Positions 56,741-64,000 of a stretch of 64,000 bases of DNA are shown here, piece after piece. The notes beneath the pieces were generated by a model that did no database searches, was not told the DNA's origin, and saw nothing but the letters and a program-made list of their open reading frames with translations. Positions within the stretch are counted from its first letter, which is position 1; each line of letters opens with the position of its first letter. A program made the position numbers and the translations under genes. Origin of the DNA: Kitasatospora sp. A2-31 (GTDB lineage: Bacteria > Actinomycetota > Actinomycetes > Streptomycetales > Streptomycetaceae). The stretch is from assembly GCF_022288725.1 (NCBI RefSeq), contig NZ_JAKNTA010000012.1, positions 117,525 through 181,524 on the forward strand. The letters run 5' to 3'.

Positions 56741-58420
56741 ATGGCGGAACAGGGCATCGATCCGGGCTGCCTGCCGCCCGTTCGCGGGGCGGGCCGGGCC
56801 GGACGGAGGGGGGCGCGGCACCGGTACGGACGGGGGCGCTCCCGGGGCGCTCCCGGCGGAGCAGCGCTCGTCGCGGGCGTGCTGGCTGCCCTCCTCGTCG
56901 CTGCGGGCGTGGCACCGAGCAGTGCCGCACCGTCCGACCGCGGGTCGGGCTCGGACGGTGCGGCGCGGTTCGTGCCCGCTCCCTGTCCGGAGAGAACCGA
57001 GCCGGTCCCCGGGCGGTGCGGGTTCCTGGAAGTGCCCGAGAGCCGTGCGGCGGCCGAGGACCACGGGCCGTCCGGGAGCCGTGAACGGCACGGGCGCACG
57101 ATCCGGTTGGCCGTCGCGGTCATCCCGGCCGCGTCGACGAGGCCGGCGCCGGACCCGGTGGTGTTCATGGAGGGCGGTCCCGGCGGCGACGCGTTCGGGG
57201 CGATCCCCTTCCTCATCGCCTCCGGCGTCAACCAGGACCACGAGCTGATCGTCATGGCGCAGCGCGGAACGCTCCGTTCGCAGCCGAGCCTCGCCTGCCC
57301 CGAGATCGACCGCTTCGACGCGGAGGCGGTGGGGCTGCCCTACGGCGCACCGTCGACCGGGCAGCGCCTGGTGCGCGCGGCGCAGGAGTGCCGGGACCGC
57401 CTGACGGCCGACGGCATCGAGCTGAGCGCGTACAACACCACCGAGAACGCCGCGGACTTCGACGATCTGCGCACCGCGCTCGGCGTCAGGCACTGGAACG
57501 TCTACGGCTACTCCTACGGCACCGAACTCGCCCTCACCTACCTGCGCCTCCACCCCCAGGGGATCCGCTCGGTGGCCATCGACTCGGTCGTGCCCCCGCA
57601 GGTCGTGAGCCTGCCCTGGACCTGGGACAGCGCGCGCGAGGGGATCGGCGCGATCTTCGCGGCGTGCGAGGCCCAGCCCGGCTGCCGGAGCCGCTACCCG
57701 GACCTGCCGCGCACGCTGACGGAACAGGTCCGCCGTCTGGAGGCGCAGCCCCTCACGCTGACGGTGCCGCCACCCGGGGGAGGAGAGCCGGTCAGGGTCG
57801 TCCTCGACGGGGGCGCCCTGGTGAACCTGCTCGCCGACGGCGCCGCCGTCCCGTCCGTCGACGTCCCCGCGGCGCTCGACGAGCTCGCCCACGGAAATCC
57901 CGAGCGCCTCGCGCGTGCCCGGGCCGCCGGCGCGACGCCCGCCGTCGGCGAGGTCGCGCACGGCCTGACGCAGTCGGTGGCCTGTGCCGAGTGGGTGCCG
58001 GGCTCCTCGGAGTCCGACCTGCTGAACGCGGGGCGCCGGGCCTTCCCCGGATGGCCGGACACGGTCCTGGCCCAGGCGCCGCAGCTCCCCTTCGAGCACG
58101 ACGTGTGCCGCGTCTGGAACGTCCCGGACCGCACCGCGGTCCAGCGGGTGGCCACCTACAGCAAGGTGCCGACGCTCGTCGTCTCCGGGACCTTCGATGC
58201 GAAGACCGGGGCGAGCTGGGGCCCCTACACGGCCCGGACGCTCACCCGCTCCACCCCCGTGCAGGTCCCCGGGACCGGCCACTTCGTGGTGCCCCGGTCG
58301 CCCTGCGCGGCGCGCGTCCTGGCCTCCTTCCTCGACCACCCGACCGCGCCGGACACCACCTGCGTGGCGGGGCTCACCCCGACGCCGTTCACCATCACCC
58401 CCGAGCCGGAGAGCACCTGA
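56741..58420 (+). CDS. Secreted alpha/beta hydrolase, S33 tripeptidyl-aminopeptidase-like
   Basis: A 559-residue exported hydrolase. A long basic stretch precedes the hydrophobic signal core (AALVAGVLAALLVAAGVAP). The oxyanion region is FMEGGPGGDAFG (GGPG motif), the nucleophile elbow is GYSYGTELAL, the acid lies in VVSGTFDAKTG, and the His in VPGTGHFVV. C-terminal TAP-like domain features and several Cys pairs are typical of the SlpD/SlpE/Tap group. Such enzymes remove peptides from protein N-termini outside the cell. The N-terminus before the signal is unusually long (about 40 residues), so a later start is possible. Confidence 0.9.
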   Translation: MAEQGIDPGCLPPVRGAGRAGRRGARHRYGRGRSRGAPGGAALVAGVLAALLVAAGVAPSSAAPSDRGSGSDGAARFVPAPCPERTEPVPGRCGFLEVPESRAAAEDHGPSGSRERHGRTIRLAVAVIPAASTRPAPDPVVFMEGGPGGDAFGAIPFLIASGVNQDHELIVMAQRGTLRSQPSLACPEIDRFDAEAVGLPYGAPSTGQRLVRAAQECRDRLTADGIELSAYNTTENAADFDDLRTALGVRHWNVYGYSYGTELALTYLRLHPQGIRSVAIDSVVPPQVVSLPWTWDSAREGIGAIFAACEAQPGCRSRYPDLPRTLTEQVRRLEAQPLTLTVPPPGGGEPVRVVLDGGALVNLLADGAAVPSVDVPAALDELAHGNPERLARARAAGATPAVGEVAHGLTQSVACAEWVPGSSESDLLNAGRRAFPGWPDTVLAQAPQLPFEHDVCRVWNVPDRTAVQRVATYSKVPTLVVSGTFDAKTGASWGPYTARTLTRSTPVQVPGTGHFVVPRSPCAARVLASFLDHPTAPDTTCVAGLTPTPFTITPEPEST

Positions 58421-58498
58421 CGTCCGACCGCCCGCCCCACCACCGGCGCACCCGGCGCCGGGCGATCGGGGCGTGAGCCCGCCCGAGTGACCGGTCGA

Positions 58499-58544
58499 CG
58501 GGGCCCGCACCGGTCCGGCGGCCGCCCGACCGGTGCGGGCCCCG
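58499..58544 (+). terminator. Strong hairpin after the S33 hydrolase gene
   Basis: A perfect 17-bp stem (CGGGGCCCGCACCGGTC and its complement) with a 12-nt loop, 78 bp past the stop of the hydrolase gene and 155 bp before the lipoprotein gene. Confidence 0.75.
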
Positions 58545-58698
58545 CGGGCAGGCGTCCCGCCGAGCGGCGCCGGGTGGGCCGTCGGGAAAAGAAATCTCGC
58601 CGGCTTTGAACCACCTCGCGCCGGCATCCGTGTTGGTGGTGCACGCGGCACCGAGCCGCACTCGAAGCCAAGAGACCCACCACCAGGGGGAGTTCGCC

Positions 58699-59334
58699 AT
58701 GTCCAAGTTCACCGGAAGCCGTCGTCTGCTCGCCGCCGCCGGCCTCGCCGCCGTCCTGCTCGCCGCGACCGCCTGCGGGCCCGGCGAGGAGAACTCCACC
58801 GCCGCCGCCACGACCGCCGCCACCGCCGCCACCCCGGCCGCCCCGGGGACGTCCGCGCCCGGGGCCGCCGGGGATGCCGGGACGGCCGGCGGCGGCCGGC
58901 TGGTGGCGGCGAACTCGCCCACGCTCGGCGCGATCGTCACCGACGGCTCGGGCCGCACGCTCTACCGCTTCGACAAGGACACCAGCAAGCCCTCCGCCAG
59001 CACCTGCGTCGACGCCTGCGCCGCGAAGTGGCCGCCGGTCCCCGCCCAGGAGAAGGTCGACGTCACCGGCGTCGAGTCGGCCCTGGTCGGCACCGTGACC
59101 CGGCCCGACGGGAGCAAGCAGCTCACCCTGAACGGCTGGCCGCTGTACCGCTTCGCCGGGGACACCGCGCCGGGGCAGACCAACGGTCAGGGCGTGGGCG
59201 GCACCTGGTTCGCCAGCACGCCCGAGGGCAAGAAGGCCCAGGCCGCGGCCGGCGGCGCGGGCACCGGGCAGGCGAGCGCTCCGGCGCCGTCCGCCAGCAA
59301 GCCGCAGACCGGCGGCTACCCGAGCGGCTACTGA
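58699..59334 (+). CDS. Lipoprotein with Lipoprotein_15-type repeats
   Basis: A 211-residue lipoprotein. The lipobox is ATAC with the modified Cys near residue 25, followed by a 40-residue Ala/Thr/Pro linker. Two copies of the secreted repeat follow, near residues 70-115 and 115-160: GRTLYRFDKDTSKPSASTC...CAAKWPPV and the partner GWPLYRFAGDTAPGQTNGQG...WF. The function of the family is unknown; it is common near redox and sigma-factor genes in actinobacteria. GGGGGAG precedes the ATG. Confidence 0.9.
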   Translation: MSKFTGSRRLLAAAGLAAVLLAATACGPGEENSTAAATTAATAATPAAPGTSAPGAAGDAGTAGGGRLVAANSPTLGAIVTDGSGRTLYRFDKDTSKPSASTCVDACAAKWPPVPAQEKVDVTGVESALVGTVTRPDGSKQLTLNGWPLYRFAGDTAPGQTNGQGVGGTWFASTPEGKKAQAAAGGAGTGQASAPAPSASKPQTGGYPSGY

Positions 59335-59484
59335 CGGGCCACGGGACGCGGGTCGCCGGACGGCCGACGTCCGGACGGCGACCCACCGGACCGGCCGGCC
59401 CGCAGCACAGCGGTGGTCGCGGGAGGTGGGCGGCTCCTCGGGAGCGCGCTTGCCTCCGCGGCGGCCCCCCGCGAGACTGTCGCG

Positions 59485-60528
59485 GTGCTGCACCTGGTTC
59501 GTGATCACCGCTGGTCGGCGGGCGCCGTCCTCCCGTTCGGCGTCCTGCTCTGCCTCGTCCTCGCGCTCTCCCTCCTGACGGTGCGCCTCTGGCCGGAGGC
59601 CGCGGAGTCCGGCGACTACGTCGACATCGGCGCCGTCCGAGCCGTCCACGCCGCCGGCGCCGCCGGCGGTGAGCCCGCGCCGGAGGAGTCCGGCCCGGAC
59701 GCCTCCACGGGCTCGTCCACCGAGGACTGCGGCCGCAACCTGGAGGGGCACCGCAACAGCGACAACGTGGTGATCTCGCCGGGAGTCGTGGGCGGCGCCC
59801 ACCACGTCCACGACTACGTCGGCAACCTGTCCACCGACGCCCTGGCCACCGACGCGTCCCTCGCCGCCGCCGGGACGACCTGCACCGGCGGCGACCGCTC
59901 CAGCTACTACTGGCCGGTGCTGCGCAGGACCGACCGCGGCGGAGGTACGGCCGCCGGGCACGGCGGGGACCACGGCCAGGACGGCCCCGGCGGGCACGGC
60001 AACGCGGGCGAGATCCTCGTCCCCGAGACGGTCACCGTCGAGTTCCGCGGCAACCCGTGGAGCAAGGTCGTACCGATGCCGCGCTTCCTACGGCTGCTGG
60101 AGGGCGATCCCACCGCGGCCACCGACGGCGGCGCGGACGCCAGGGCGCGGTGGGGCTGCACCGGCTACCCCGACCGGACGACCGACCGCTACCCGCTCTG
60201 CCCCGCCGGCAGCCTGCTCACCCGCACCCTCGACTTCCCCAGCTGCTGGGACGGCCGCGGCACGGACAGCCCCGACCACCGCGCCCATGCGGTGTTCCCC
60301 TCCGCCACCGGGGTCTGCCCGCCCCGGACCTTCCCGGTCCCCCACCTCCGGGTCACCCTCGGCTACCGGCCCCCGCCCGGCCGGGCGTTCGCCGTGGACG
60401 CCTTCCCCGAGCAGCACCACAGCCCGCGCACCGACCACGGGGTCTTCATCGGCGTCATGACCGACGACCGGATGGCGGCGCTGGTGGCCTGTCTGAACCA
60501 GAATCGCAGCTGCCGGGAATCCGGTTGA
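59485..60528 (+). CDS. DUF1996-domain secreted or membrane-anchored protein
   Basis: A 347-residue protein with an N-terminal hydrophobic helix (AGAVLPFGVLLCLVLALSLL) and an outer DUF1996 domain: GGAHHVHDYVGN near the start, then SSYYWPVL, DFPSCWDGRGTDSPDHRAHAVFP and CPPRTFPVPHLRVTLGY. These blocks of His, Asp and Cys are the hallmark of the family, which is also found in fungal secreted proteins. The role is unknown; a polysaccharide-related function is often suggested. The start is uncertain: GTG at 59485 (chosen) or at 59413. Confidence 0.85.
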   Translation: MLHLVRDHRWSAGAVLPFGVLLCLVLALSLLTVRLWPEAAESGDYVDIGAVRAVHAAGAAGGEPAPEESGPDASTGSSTEDCGRNLEGHRNSDNVVISPGVVGGAHHVHDYVGNLSTDALATDASLAAAGTTCTGGDRSSYYWPVLRRTDRGGGTAAGHGGDHGQDGPGGHGNAGEILVPETVTVEFRGNPWSKVVPMPRFLRLLEGDPTAATDGGADARARWGCTGYPDRTTDRYPLCPAGSLLTRTLDFPSCWDGRGTDSPDHRAHAVFPSATGVCPPRTFPVPHLRVTLGYRPPPGRAFAVDAFPEQHHSPRTDHGVFIGVMTDDRMAALVACLNQNRSCRESG

Positions 60529-60585
60529 ACCGGAAGGCCGCCGCGTACGTGCTCTGCGTGGCACCCCACGACGGAGGAATGGCGG

Positions 60586-61146
60586 ATGGCGAGGACACGA
60601 CCCGCGACACAGCGCGGCGCGGCCGACGAGGCACTGATCAGAACGCTCTACGAGCAACACGGCGGTGCGCTGCTCGCGTACGCCATCCGGCTCACGGGTG
60701 ACCGGGCCGCGGCCGAGGACGCGGTGCAGGAGACCCTGATCCGCGCCTGGCGGAACCCCGAGGCCCTCACCGAGGCCCGGGGCTCGGTGCGCAGCTGGCT
60801 GCTGACGGTGGAGCGGAACCTGATCACCGACCGGTTCCGGGCCAGGGCCGCGCGCCCCGTCGAGGTCGCCGAGGTGTCCGAGCAGTCGGCCACCGTGCCG
60901 GTGCAGCGCGACCACGCCGAGGGCGTGGTGGAGGCGCTGGTGATGACGGAGGCCCTCGAACAGCTCTCGCCCGAGCACCGGGACGTGCTGCGGTCGATCT
61001 ACTTCCAGCAACTGTCGGTCGCCGAGGCCGCGGAGCAGCTGGGCGTGCCGGCCGGGACGGTCAAGTCGCGTGCGCACTACGCGCTGCGGGCGCTCAAGCG
61101 GTCGTACGCCGGCAAGGCCGGGACGTTGAAGGAGGTGGCGGTGTGA
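60586..61146 (+). CDS. ECF sigma factor (SigK/SigL-like)
   Basis: A 186-residue ECF sigma factor. Region 2 (about 20-85) has GDRAAAEDAVQETLIRAWR and the -10 recognition part VRSWLLTVERNLITDRFRAR. Region 4 (about 115-170) has LEQLSPEHRDVLRSIYFQQLSVAEAAEQLGVPAGTVKSRAHYALRAL. The stop overlaps the anti-sigma gene by 4 nt, so the two are coupled. GGAGG lies 8 nt before the ATG. The upstream DUF1996 and lipoprotein genes may be targets, but no promoter motif was identified. Confidence 0.93.
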   Translation: MARTRPATQRGAADEALIRTLYEQHGGALLAYAIRLTGDRAAAEDAVQETLIRAWRNPEALTEARGSVRSWLLTVERNLITDRFRARAARPVEVAEVSEQSATVPVQRDHAEGVVEALVMTEALEQLSPEHRDVLRSIYFQQLSVAEAAEQLGVPAGTVKSRAHYALRALKRSYAGKAGTLKEVAV

Positions 61147-61889
61147 GCACGGAACAGCACGGAACGAACACGGAGCAGCACGAGCGGAACGCGGAGCTCG
61201 TCGGCGCCTATGTCCTGGGTGCGCTGGAGCCGGCGGACGCGGCGGCGGTCGAGCGGCACCTGGCCGGCTGCGCGCCCTGTGCCCAGGAGGTGGCCGAGTT
61301 GCAGGAACTGGAGCGCGTCCTGGGCGAGGTGCCGCCCGAGATCCTGGTGGACGGGCCGCCCGAGGGCGGCGATCTGCTGTTGCAGCGGACCCTGCGGCAG
61401 GCACGGGCGGAGCGGGGGTCGGCCGTCCTGCGACGCCGGGCCTGGACCGGTGTGGCCGCGGTGGCCGCCGCCGCGGCGGTGCTGGCCGCGGGCGTGTCGC
61501 TGGGCCGGAGCACGGTGTCCGACCAGCCGCCGGTGGCGGTCGGTCCGGCCCCGTCGTCCGCGACGGTCGCACCGCCCCCGGCGGGCACCCGGACCGCCTC
61601 GGTGACGGAGCCGTCCACGGGCGCCCGGATGACACTGACGGTCACCCCGGCGATGGGCTGGGTGCGGGTGAGCGCGGCGGTCACCGGGATCCCGGCGGGT
61701 CAGCGCTGCCGCCTGGTGGTCAACGGCAGGAGCGGGGCGAAGGTGGACGCCGGGAGCTGGCTGGTCTCCCCGGCCGGCGCCGAGAAGGGCACGTCCCTGG
61801 ACGGCTCGGCGCTGGTGGCGCCGGACGACGTCGCGTCGGTCTCGGTGGTGAACGATGCGGGCCGCACCTTCGTGACGGTGCCGGTGTAG
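61143..61889 (+). CDS. Anti-sigma factor (RskA-like, zinc-finger type)
   Basis: A 248-residue single-pass membrane protein. The cytosolic part has the ZAS motif VERHLAGCAPC (HxxxCxxC), which holds the sigma factor. One membrane helix lies at about 101-122 (GVAAVAAAAAVLAAGVSL). The outer part (about 150-248) is the RskA C-terminal domain, with AGQRCRLVVNGRSG and the final VSVVNDAGRTFVTVPV strand. Release of the sigma factor would follow loss of zinc, oxidation or proteolysis. Confidence 0.92.
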   Translation: MSTEQHGTNTEQHERNAELVGAYVLGALEPADAAAVERHLAGCAPCAQEVAELQELERVLGEVPPEILVDGPPEGGDLLLQRTLRQARAERGSAVLRRRAWTGVAAVAAAAAVLAAGVSLGRSTVSDQPPVAVGPAPSSATVAPPPAGTRTASVTEPSTGARMTLTVTPAMGWVRVSAAVTGIPAGQRCRLVVNGRSGAKVDAGSWLVSPAGAEKGTSLDGSALVAPDDVASVSVVNDAGRTFVTVPV

Positions 61890-61896
61890 GCGGGCA

Positions 61897-61928
61897 GGGG
61901 CCGGGCGGTCCTCCGACCGCCCGGCCCC
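61897..61928. terminator. Bidirectional terminator hairpin
   Basis: A perfect 14-bp stem (GGGGCCGGGCGGTC and its complement) with a CTCC loop lies between the convergent anti-sigma and decarboxylase genes. Confidence 0.8.
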
Positions 61929-61937
61929 CTCGGCGCA

Positions 61938-63611
61938 CTACAGGGAGGGCCCGGCCAGGATCACCCGGTCCTCGGCGAGCTCCGCCAGCAGGGCATCCAG
62001 CTTCTCCCGGTCGACCGAGGGCATCACGAAGACGTGCACGTAGCTGCGGCGGGTGGACTCGTCGCCCGGGACCATCAGCACGTCCTGGGAGGAGAGCGAC
62101 CACTTGGCCACCAGCTCCGGGCTGGGCTGGCGGAACCGCACGGTGACGGCGCCCGGAGTGCGGGCCGGCCAGAGCTCGACGCCCAGCTCCCGCTCCATCG
62201 TCCGCAGGCGGCCCTCCAGGTAGCCGGCCAGCTCCTGGGCGCCGCGTATGCGGTCCACCTGGTCCTGGTAGGAGTGCCGGGACAGGTGGTCCCAGAGCAC
62301 CAGCGGGGAGAAGCCGTTGCGGGAGCCGGCGAAGGTGGTGTCGGGTGCGCCGATGTAGTCCGGCTGCGAGGGCGGGGAGATCTGGTACTTCACCTTCGTC
62401 ATGTAGATGCCGCACGGCCACGGCGCGCCGGGCCACTTGTGGCCGCTCATCGCGATCGAGGAGACCATGTCGACGTCGCCGAGCTCCGCGGTGGGCAGCC
62501 GGATGCCGAAGTCGAACTCCGGCAGCTCGACCTCGGGGGCCCAGCCGTACGCATCCGGGTCCTGGGCGGCCATGCGCAGGAACGGCGCGTAGCCGGCGCC
62601 CAGCGCGCCGTCCACGTGGATCCAGAAGCCGCGGCGGACGTCGACCAGCGGCTCGCCGGTGCGCGGGTCCTTGCCGTGGACCACCTCGCGGCGGACCAGG
62701 CCGTGCCGCTCGAAGATCGGCAGCAGCCGCTCGCAGACCCGCCGGACGTCGTCGTGGGCGCCCTTGAAGGTGCTGCCGAGGTTCAGGTTGACGAAGACCG
62801 GGTGGCCCTTCGCGGCGAAGAACTCGACCAGCACGGCCAGGGCGTCGACGTCGATCTCGCCGGGGCCGTCCCAGGAGCGGCCCGAGGGGCCCGGCGCGGA
62901 GGGCACCTCGGTGGGCCACTCGCGGCGGCCGGTGGCGGGGTCGACCAGCGGGCACTCGTCGGCGTACTTCTCCAGGCCGACGGCGTGGAAGGTCTCGACG
63001 CCCAGGACGCGGACGGCCTTGGCGAAGGAGTAGTGGGTGTCCTCGGAGTAGAAGGCCACCGGGCGGTGGGCGTTCGGGTTGTCCCGGTCGGGCGCCGCCT
63101 GGACGTACCGCAGGGCGTCGAAGGGTGCGGCCGGCGGCTGGATCAGCGCCTTGCCGCTCAGGTAGTCCCGGGCGTTCCAGAGCGCGTACATGTTGCCCTC
63201 GGTGGAGCCCATGGAGAGCATGTAGCCCCAGTACGACTCGGGGTCGGCGGGGTCGTGCGGGCGCTCGGCGTGCCACAGCTTCGCGTAGTAGTCGAGCACC
63301 GAGCGTTCGATCACCTTGGTGTTCGGCTTGTAGCCGCCGCTCTGGAACGGGTCGCCGAGGTTGTTGATGTTGTTCGGCATGAACCGGGCCAGGTCCAGCG
63401 CGGTGCCCTGGATGTCCTGGGTGGCCTGGTAGCCCATCAGGTGCCGGCGCTTGCGCGTCAGGTACTCGTCCACCGTGTCCAGGGCGCGCAGCCGCTGGTC
63501 GTCGTCGAGGCCTGCGGCGGGGAGCACGAAGTCCCGGTCGTCCAGCTCCGCACCCGGGTCGACGGCGGGCGCGGCGGCGGGCGCGGCGGCGAAGGTGGCG
63601 GTGGGGCTCAT
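61938..63611 (-). CDS. PLP-dependent decarboxylase (glutamate/histidine decarboxylase-like, group II)
   Basis: A 557-residue PLP enzyme of fold type I. The cofactor Lys is in MSGHKWPGAPWPCG (SxHKW motif), the ring-stacking His in SEDTHYSFAKA, and the Asp pairing with the pyridine nitrogen in WIHVDGALGAGY. The stretch LGYMLSMGSTEGNMYAL-like (SMGSTEGN) binds the phosphate. The N-terminal 20 residues are an Ala/Pro tail. Group II members decarboxylate histidine, glutamate or aromatic amino acids; the GYQATQDIQGTAL segment is closest in style to histidine/serine decarboxylases. The divergent Lrp/AsnC gene suggests control by an amino acid. Confidence 0.88.
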   Translation of the reverse strand: MSPTATFAAAPAAAPAVDPGAELDDRDFVLPAAGLDDDQRLRALDTVDEYLTRKRRHLMGYQATQDIQGTALDLARFMPNNINNLGDPFQSGGYKPNTKVIERSVLDYYAKLWHAERPHDPADPESYWGYMLSMGSTEGNMYALWNARDYLSGKALIQPPAAPFDALRYVQAAPDRDNPNAHRPVAFYSEDTHYSFAKAVRVLGVETFHAVGLEKYADECPLVDPATGRREWPTEVPSAPGPSGRSWDGPGEIDVDALAVLVEFFAAKGHPVFVNLNLGSTFKGAHDDVRRVCERLLPIFERHGLVRREVVHGKDPRTGEPLVDVRRGFWIHVDGALGAGYAPFLRMAAQDPDAYGWAPEVELPEFDFGIRLPTAELGDVDMVSSIAMSGHKWPGAPWPCGIYMTKVKYQISPPSQPDYIGAPDTTFAGSRNGFSPLVLWDHLSRHSYQDQVDRIRGAQELAGYLEGRLRTMERELGVELWPARTPGAVTVRFRQPSPELVAKWSLSSQDVLMVPGDESTRRSYVHVFVMPSVDREKLDALLAELAEDRVILAGPSL

Positions 63612-63722
63612 GGCTGCGGCACTCCGGGGTCACAGGTCGGCCGGCCCGTGGGCGGGAACGGCGGAGGGCGTTCGCCGCTCGCGCCCCAGGATGGAACTTC
63701 TCGCCACCGGAGGGAAGGGTCT

Positions 63723-63737
63723 CCGAACATCATTCGG
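63723..63737. promoter_or_regulatory. Small palindrome in the decarboxylase/Lrp divergent region
   Basis: CCGAA-CATCA-TTCGG has perfect 5-bp arms and a 5-nt centre, the size and symmetry of Lrp/AsnC sites. It lies roughly midway in the 180-bp divergent region. Candidate operator for the Lrp/AsnC regulator. Confidence 0.45.
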
Positions 63738-63791
63738 CCGCAGCCCGCACGATCTTGCGAATCCACGGAATCGGCTGGAATCCTGGGAGCC

Positions 63792-64000
63792 GTGCCGAAC
63801 AATCCGCAGCCCCGCCGGGCGCCCGTCGACGACGTCGACCGGGCGATCATCCGCGCTCTGGCCGACAACGCCCGGTTGCCGAACAACGCCCTCGCCGAGG
63901 CGGTGGGCATCGCCCCCTCGACCTGCCTGGCCCGGGTGCGCGCGCTCCAGGAGCGCGGGATCATCCGGGGCTTCCGGGCCGAGGTCGACCCGGCGGCGAT
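63792..64000 (+). CDS. Lrp/AsnC-family regulator (partial, cut by window end)
   Basis: The first 69 codons of a regulator starting GTG at 63792. The helix-turn-helix is plain: VDRAIIRALADNARLPNNALAEAVGIAPSTCLARVRALQERGIIRGF, leading into AEVDPAA, the start of the ligand (RAM) domain. No stop codon is reached. It is divergent from the PLP decarboxylase and is its likely regulator. Confidence 0.88.
   Translation, partial: MPNNPQPRRAPVDDVDRAIIRALADNARLPNNALAEAVGIAPSTCLARVRALQERGIIRGFRAEVDPAA

Overview
The window is very GC-rich, with strong third-position G/C bias, GTG and ATG starts, many 4-nt ATGA/GTGA gene overlaps and actinobacterial families such as an F420-type luciferase-like oxidoreductase, DUF6401-like and DUF6434-like proteins, a BlaI/M56 pair and an ECF sigma/RskA-like pair. 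This points to a streptomycete (Streptomyces or Kitasatospora). The sequence alone does not fix the genus. I saw no rRNA, tRNA, CRISPR array, insertion sequence or phage gene.

Layout. 0.1-7.3 kb is housekeeping-like: a uridine-kinase-like protein with a degraded P-loop, a Nei-type DNA glycosylase, a universal stress protein, a secreted M43-type metalloprotease, a P-loop kinase-like protein, an F420-type oxidoreductase, a small DUF6401-like protein and an alpha/beta hydrolase. 7.5-13.7 kb is a complete Dpp/Opp-type peptide ABC importer operon (permease, lipoprotein, permease, two ATPases), preceded by 15-bp direct repeats. 14.6-21.6 kb is a tight operon: a GntR regulator, an AprB-like ferredoxin, an SsuABC-like importer whose binding protein carries a NosL-like C-terminal domain, and an AprA/fumarate-reductase-like flavoprotein fused to HEAT repeats. 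I know of no described pathway with this combination. 22.0-23.3 kb is a BlaI/M56 pair.

24.2-48 kb is a biosynthetic cluster for a salicylate-capped non-ribosomal peptide. It holds a class II DAHP synthase, salicylate synthase, salicylate-AMP ligase, an ArCP-Cy protein, an A-MT-PCP protein with a half Cy remnant at its N-terminus, and a Cy-A-PCP-TE protein. Both A domains have cysteine-like codes. Also present are a type II thioesterase, a SRPBCC protein, a class III aminotransferase, an NAD-dependent thioester-reductase-like SDR and an acyl-CoA-dehydrogenase-like protein. An MMPL exporter, a His-rich DHA2 MFS exporter and a TetR regulator flank it. The likely flow is chorismate to salicylate, salicyl-AMP and salicyl-ArCP, then hydroxyphenyl-thiazoline on the A-MT-PCP protein, extension by a second Cys-like residue, and TE release. 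The reductase, aminotransferase and dehydrogenase suggest a tailoring or offloading branch that makes an amine. I found no MbtH-like gene, phosphopantetheinyl transferase, PchG-like thiazoline reductase, ferric-siderophore uptake system or iron box in the window, so a siderophore role is not established.

48-64 kb is mixed: SURF1-like protein and MTA phosphorylase, an OmpR-type two-component system, a chloroperoxidase-like hydrolase, a GPR1/FUN34/YaaH-like membrane protein, a DinB-like protein, a divergent AraC-type regulator and cysteine hydrolase pair, a secreted S33-type peptidase, a lipoprotein with Lipoprotein_15-type repeats, a DUF1996 protein, an ECF sigma/anti-sigma pair, a PLP-dependent decarboxylase and a divergent Lrp/AsnC regulator cut by the window end. 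Perfect G/C-rich hairpins separate several gene ends.
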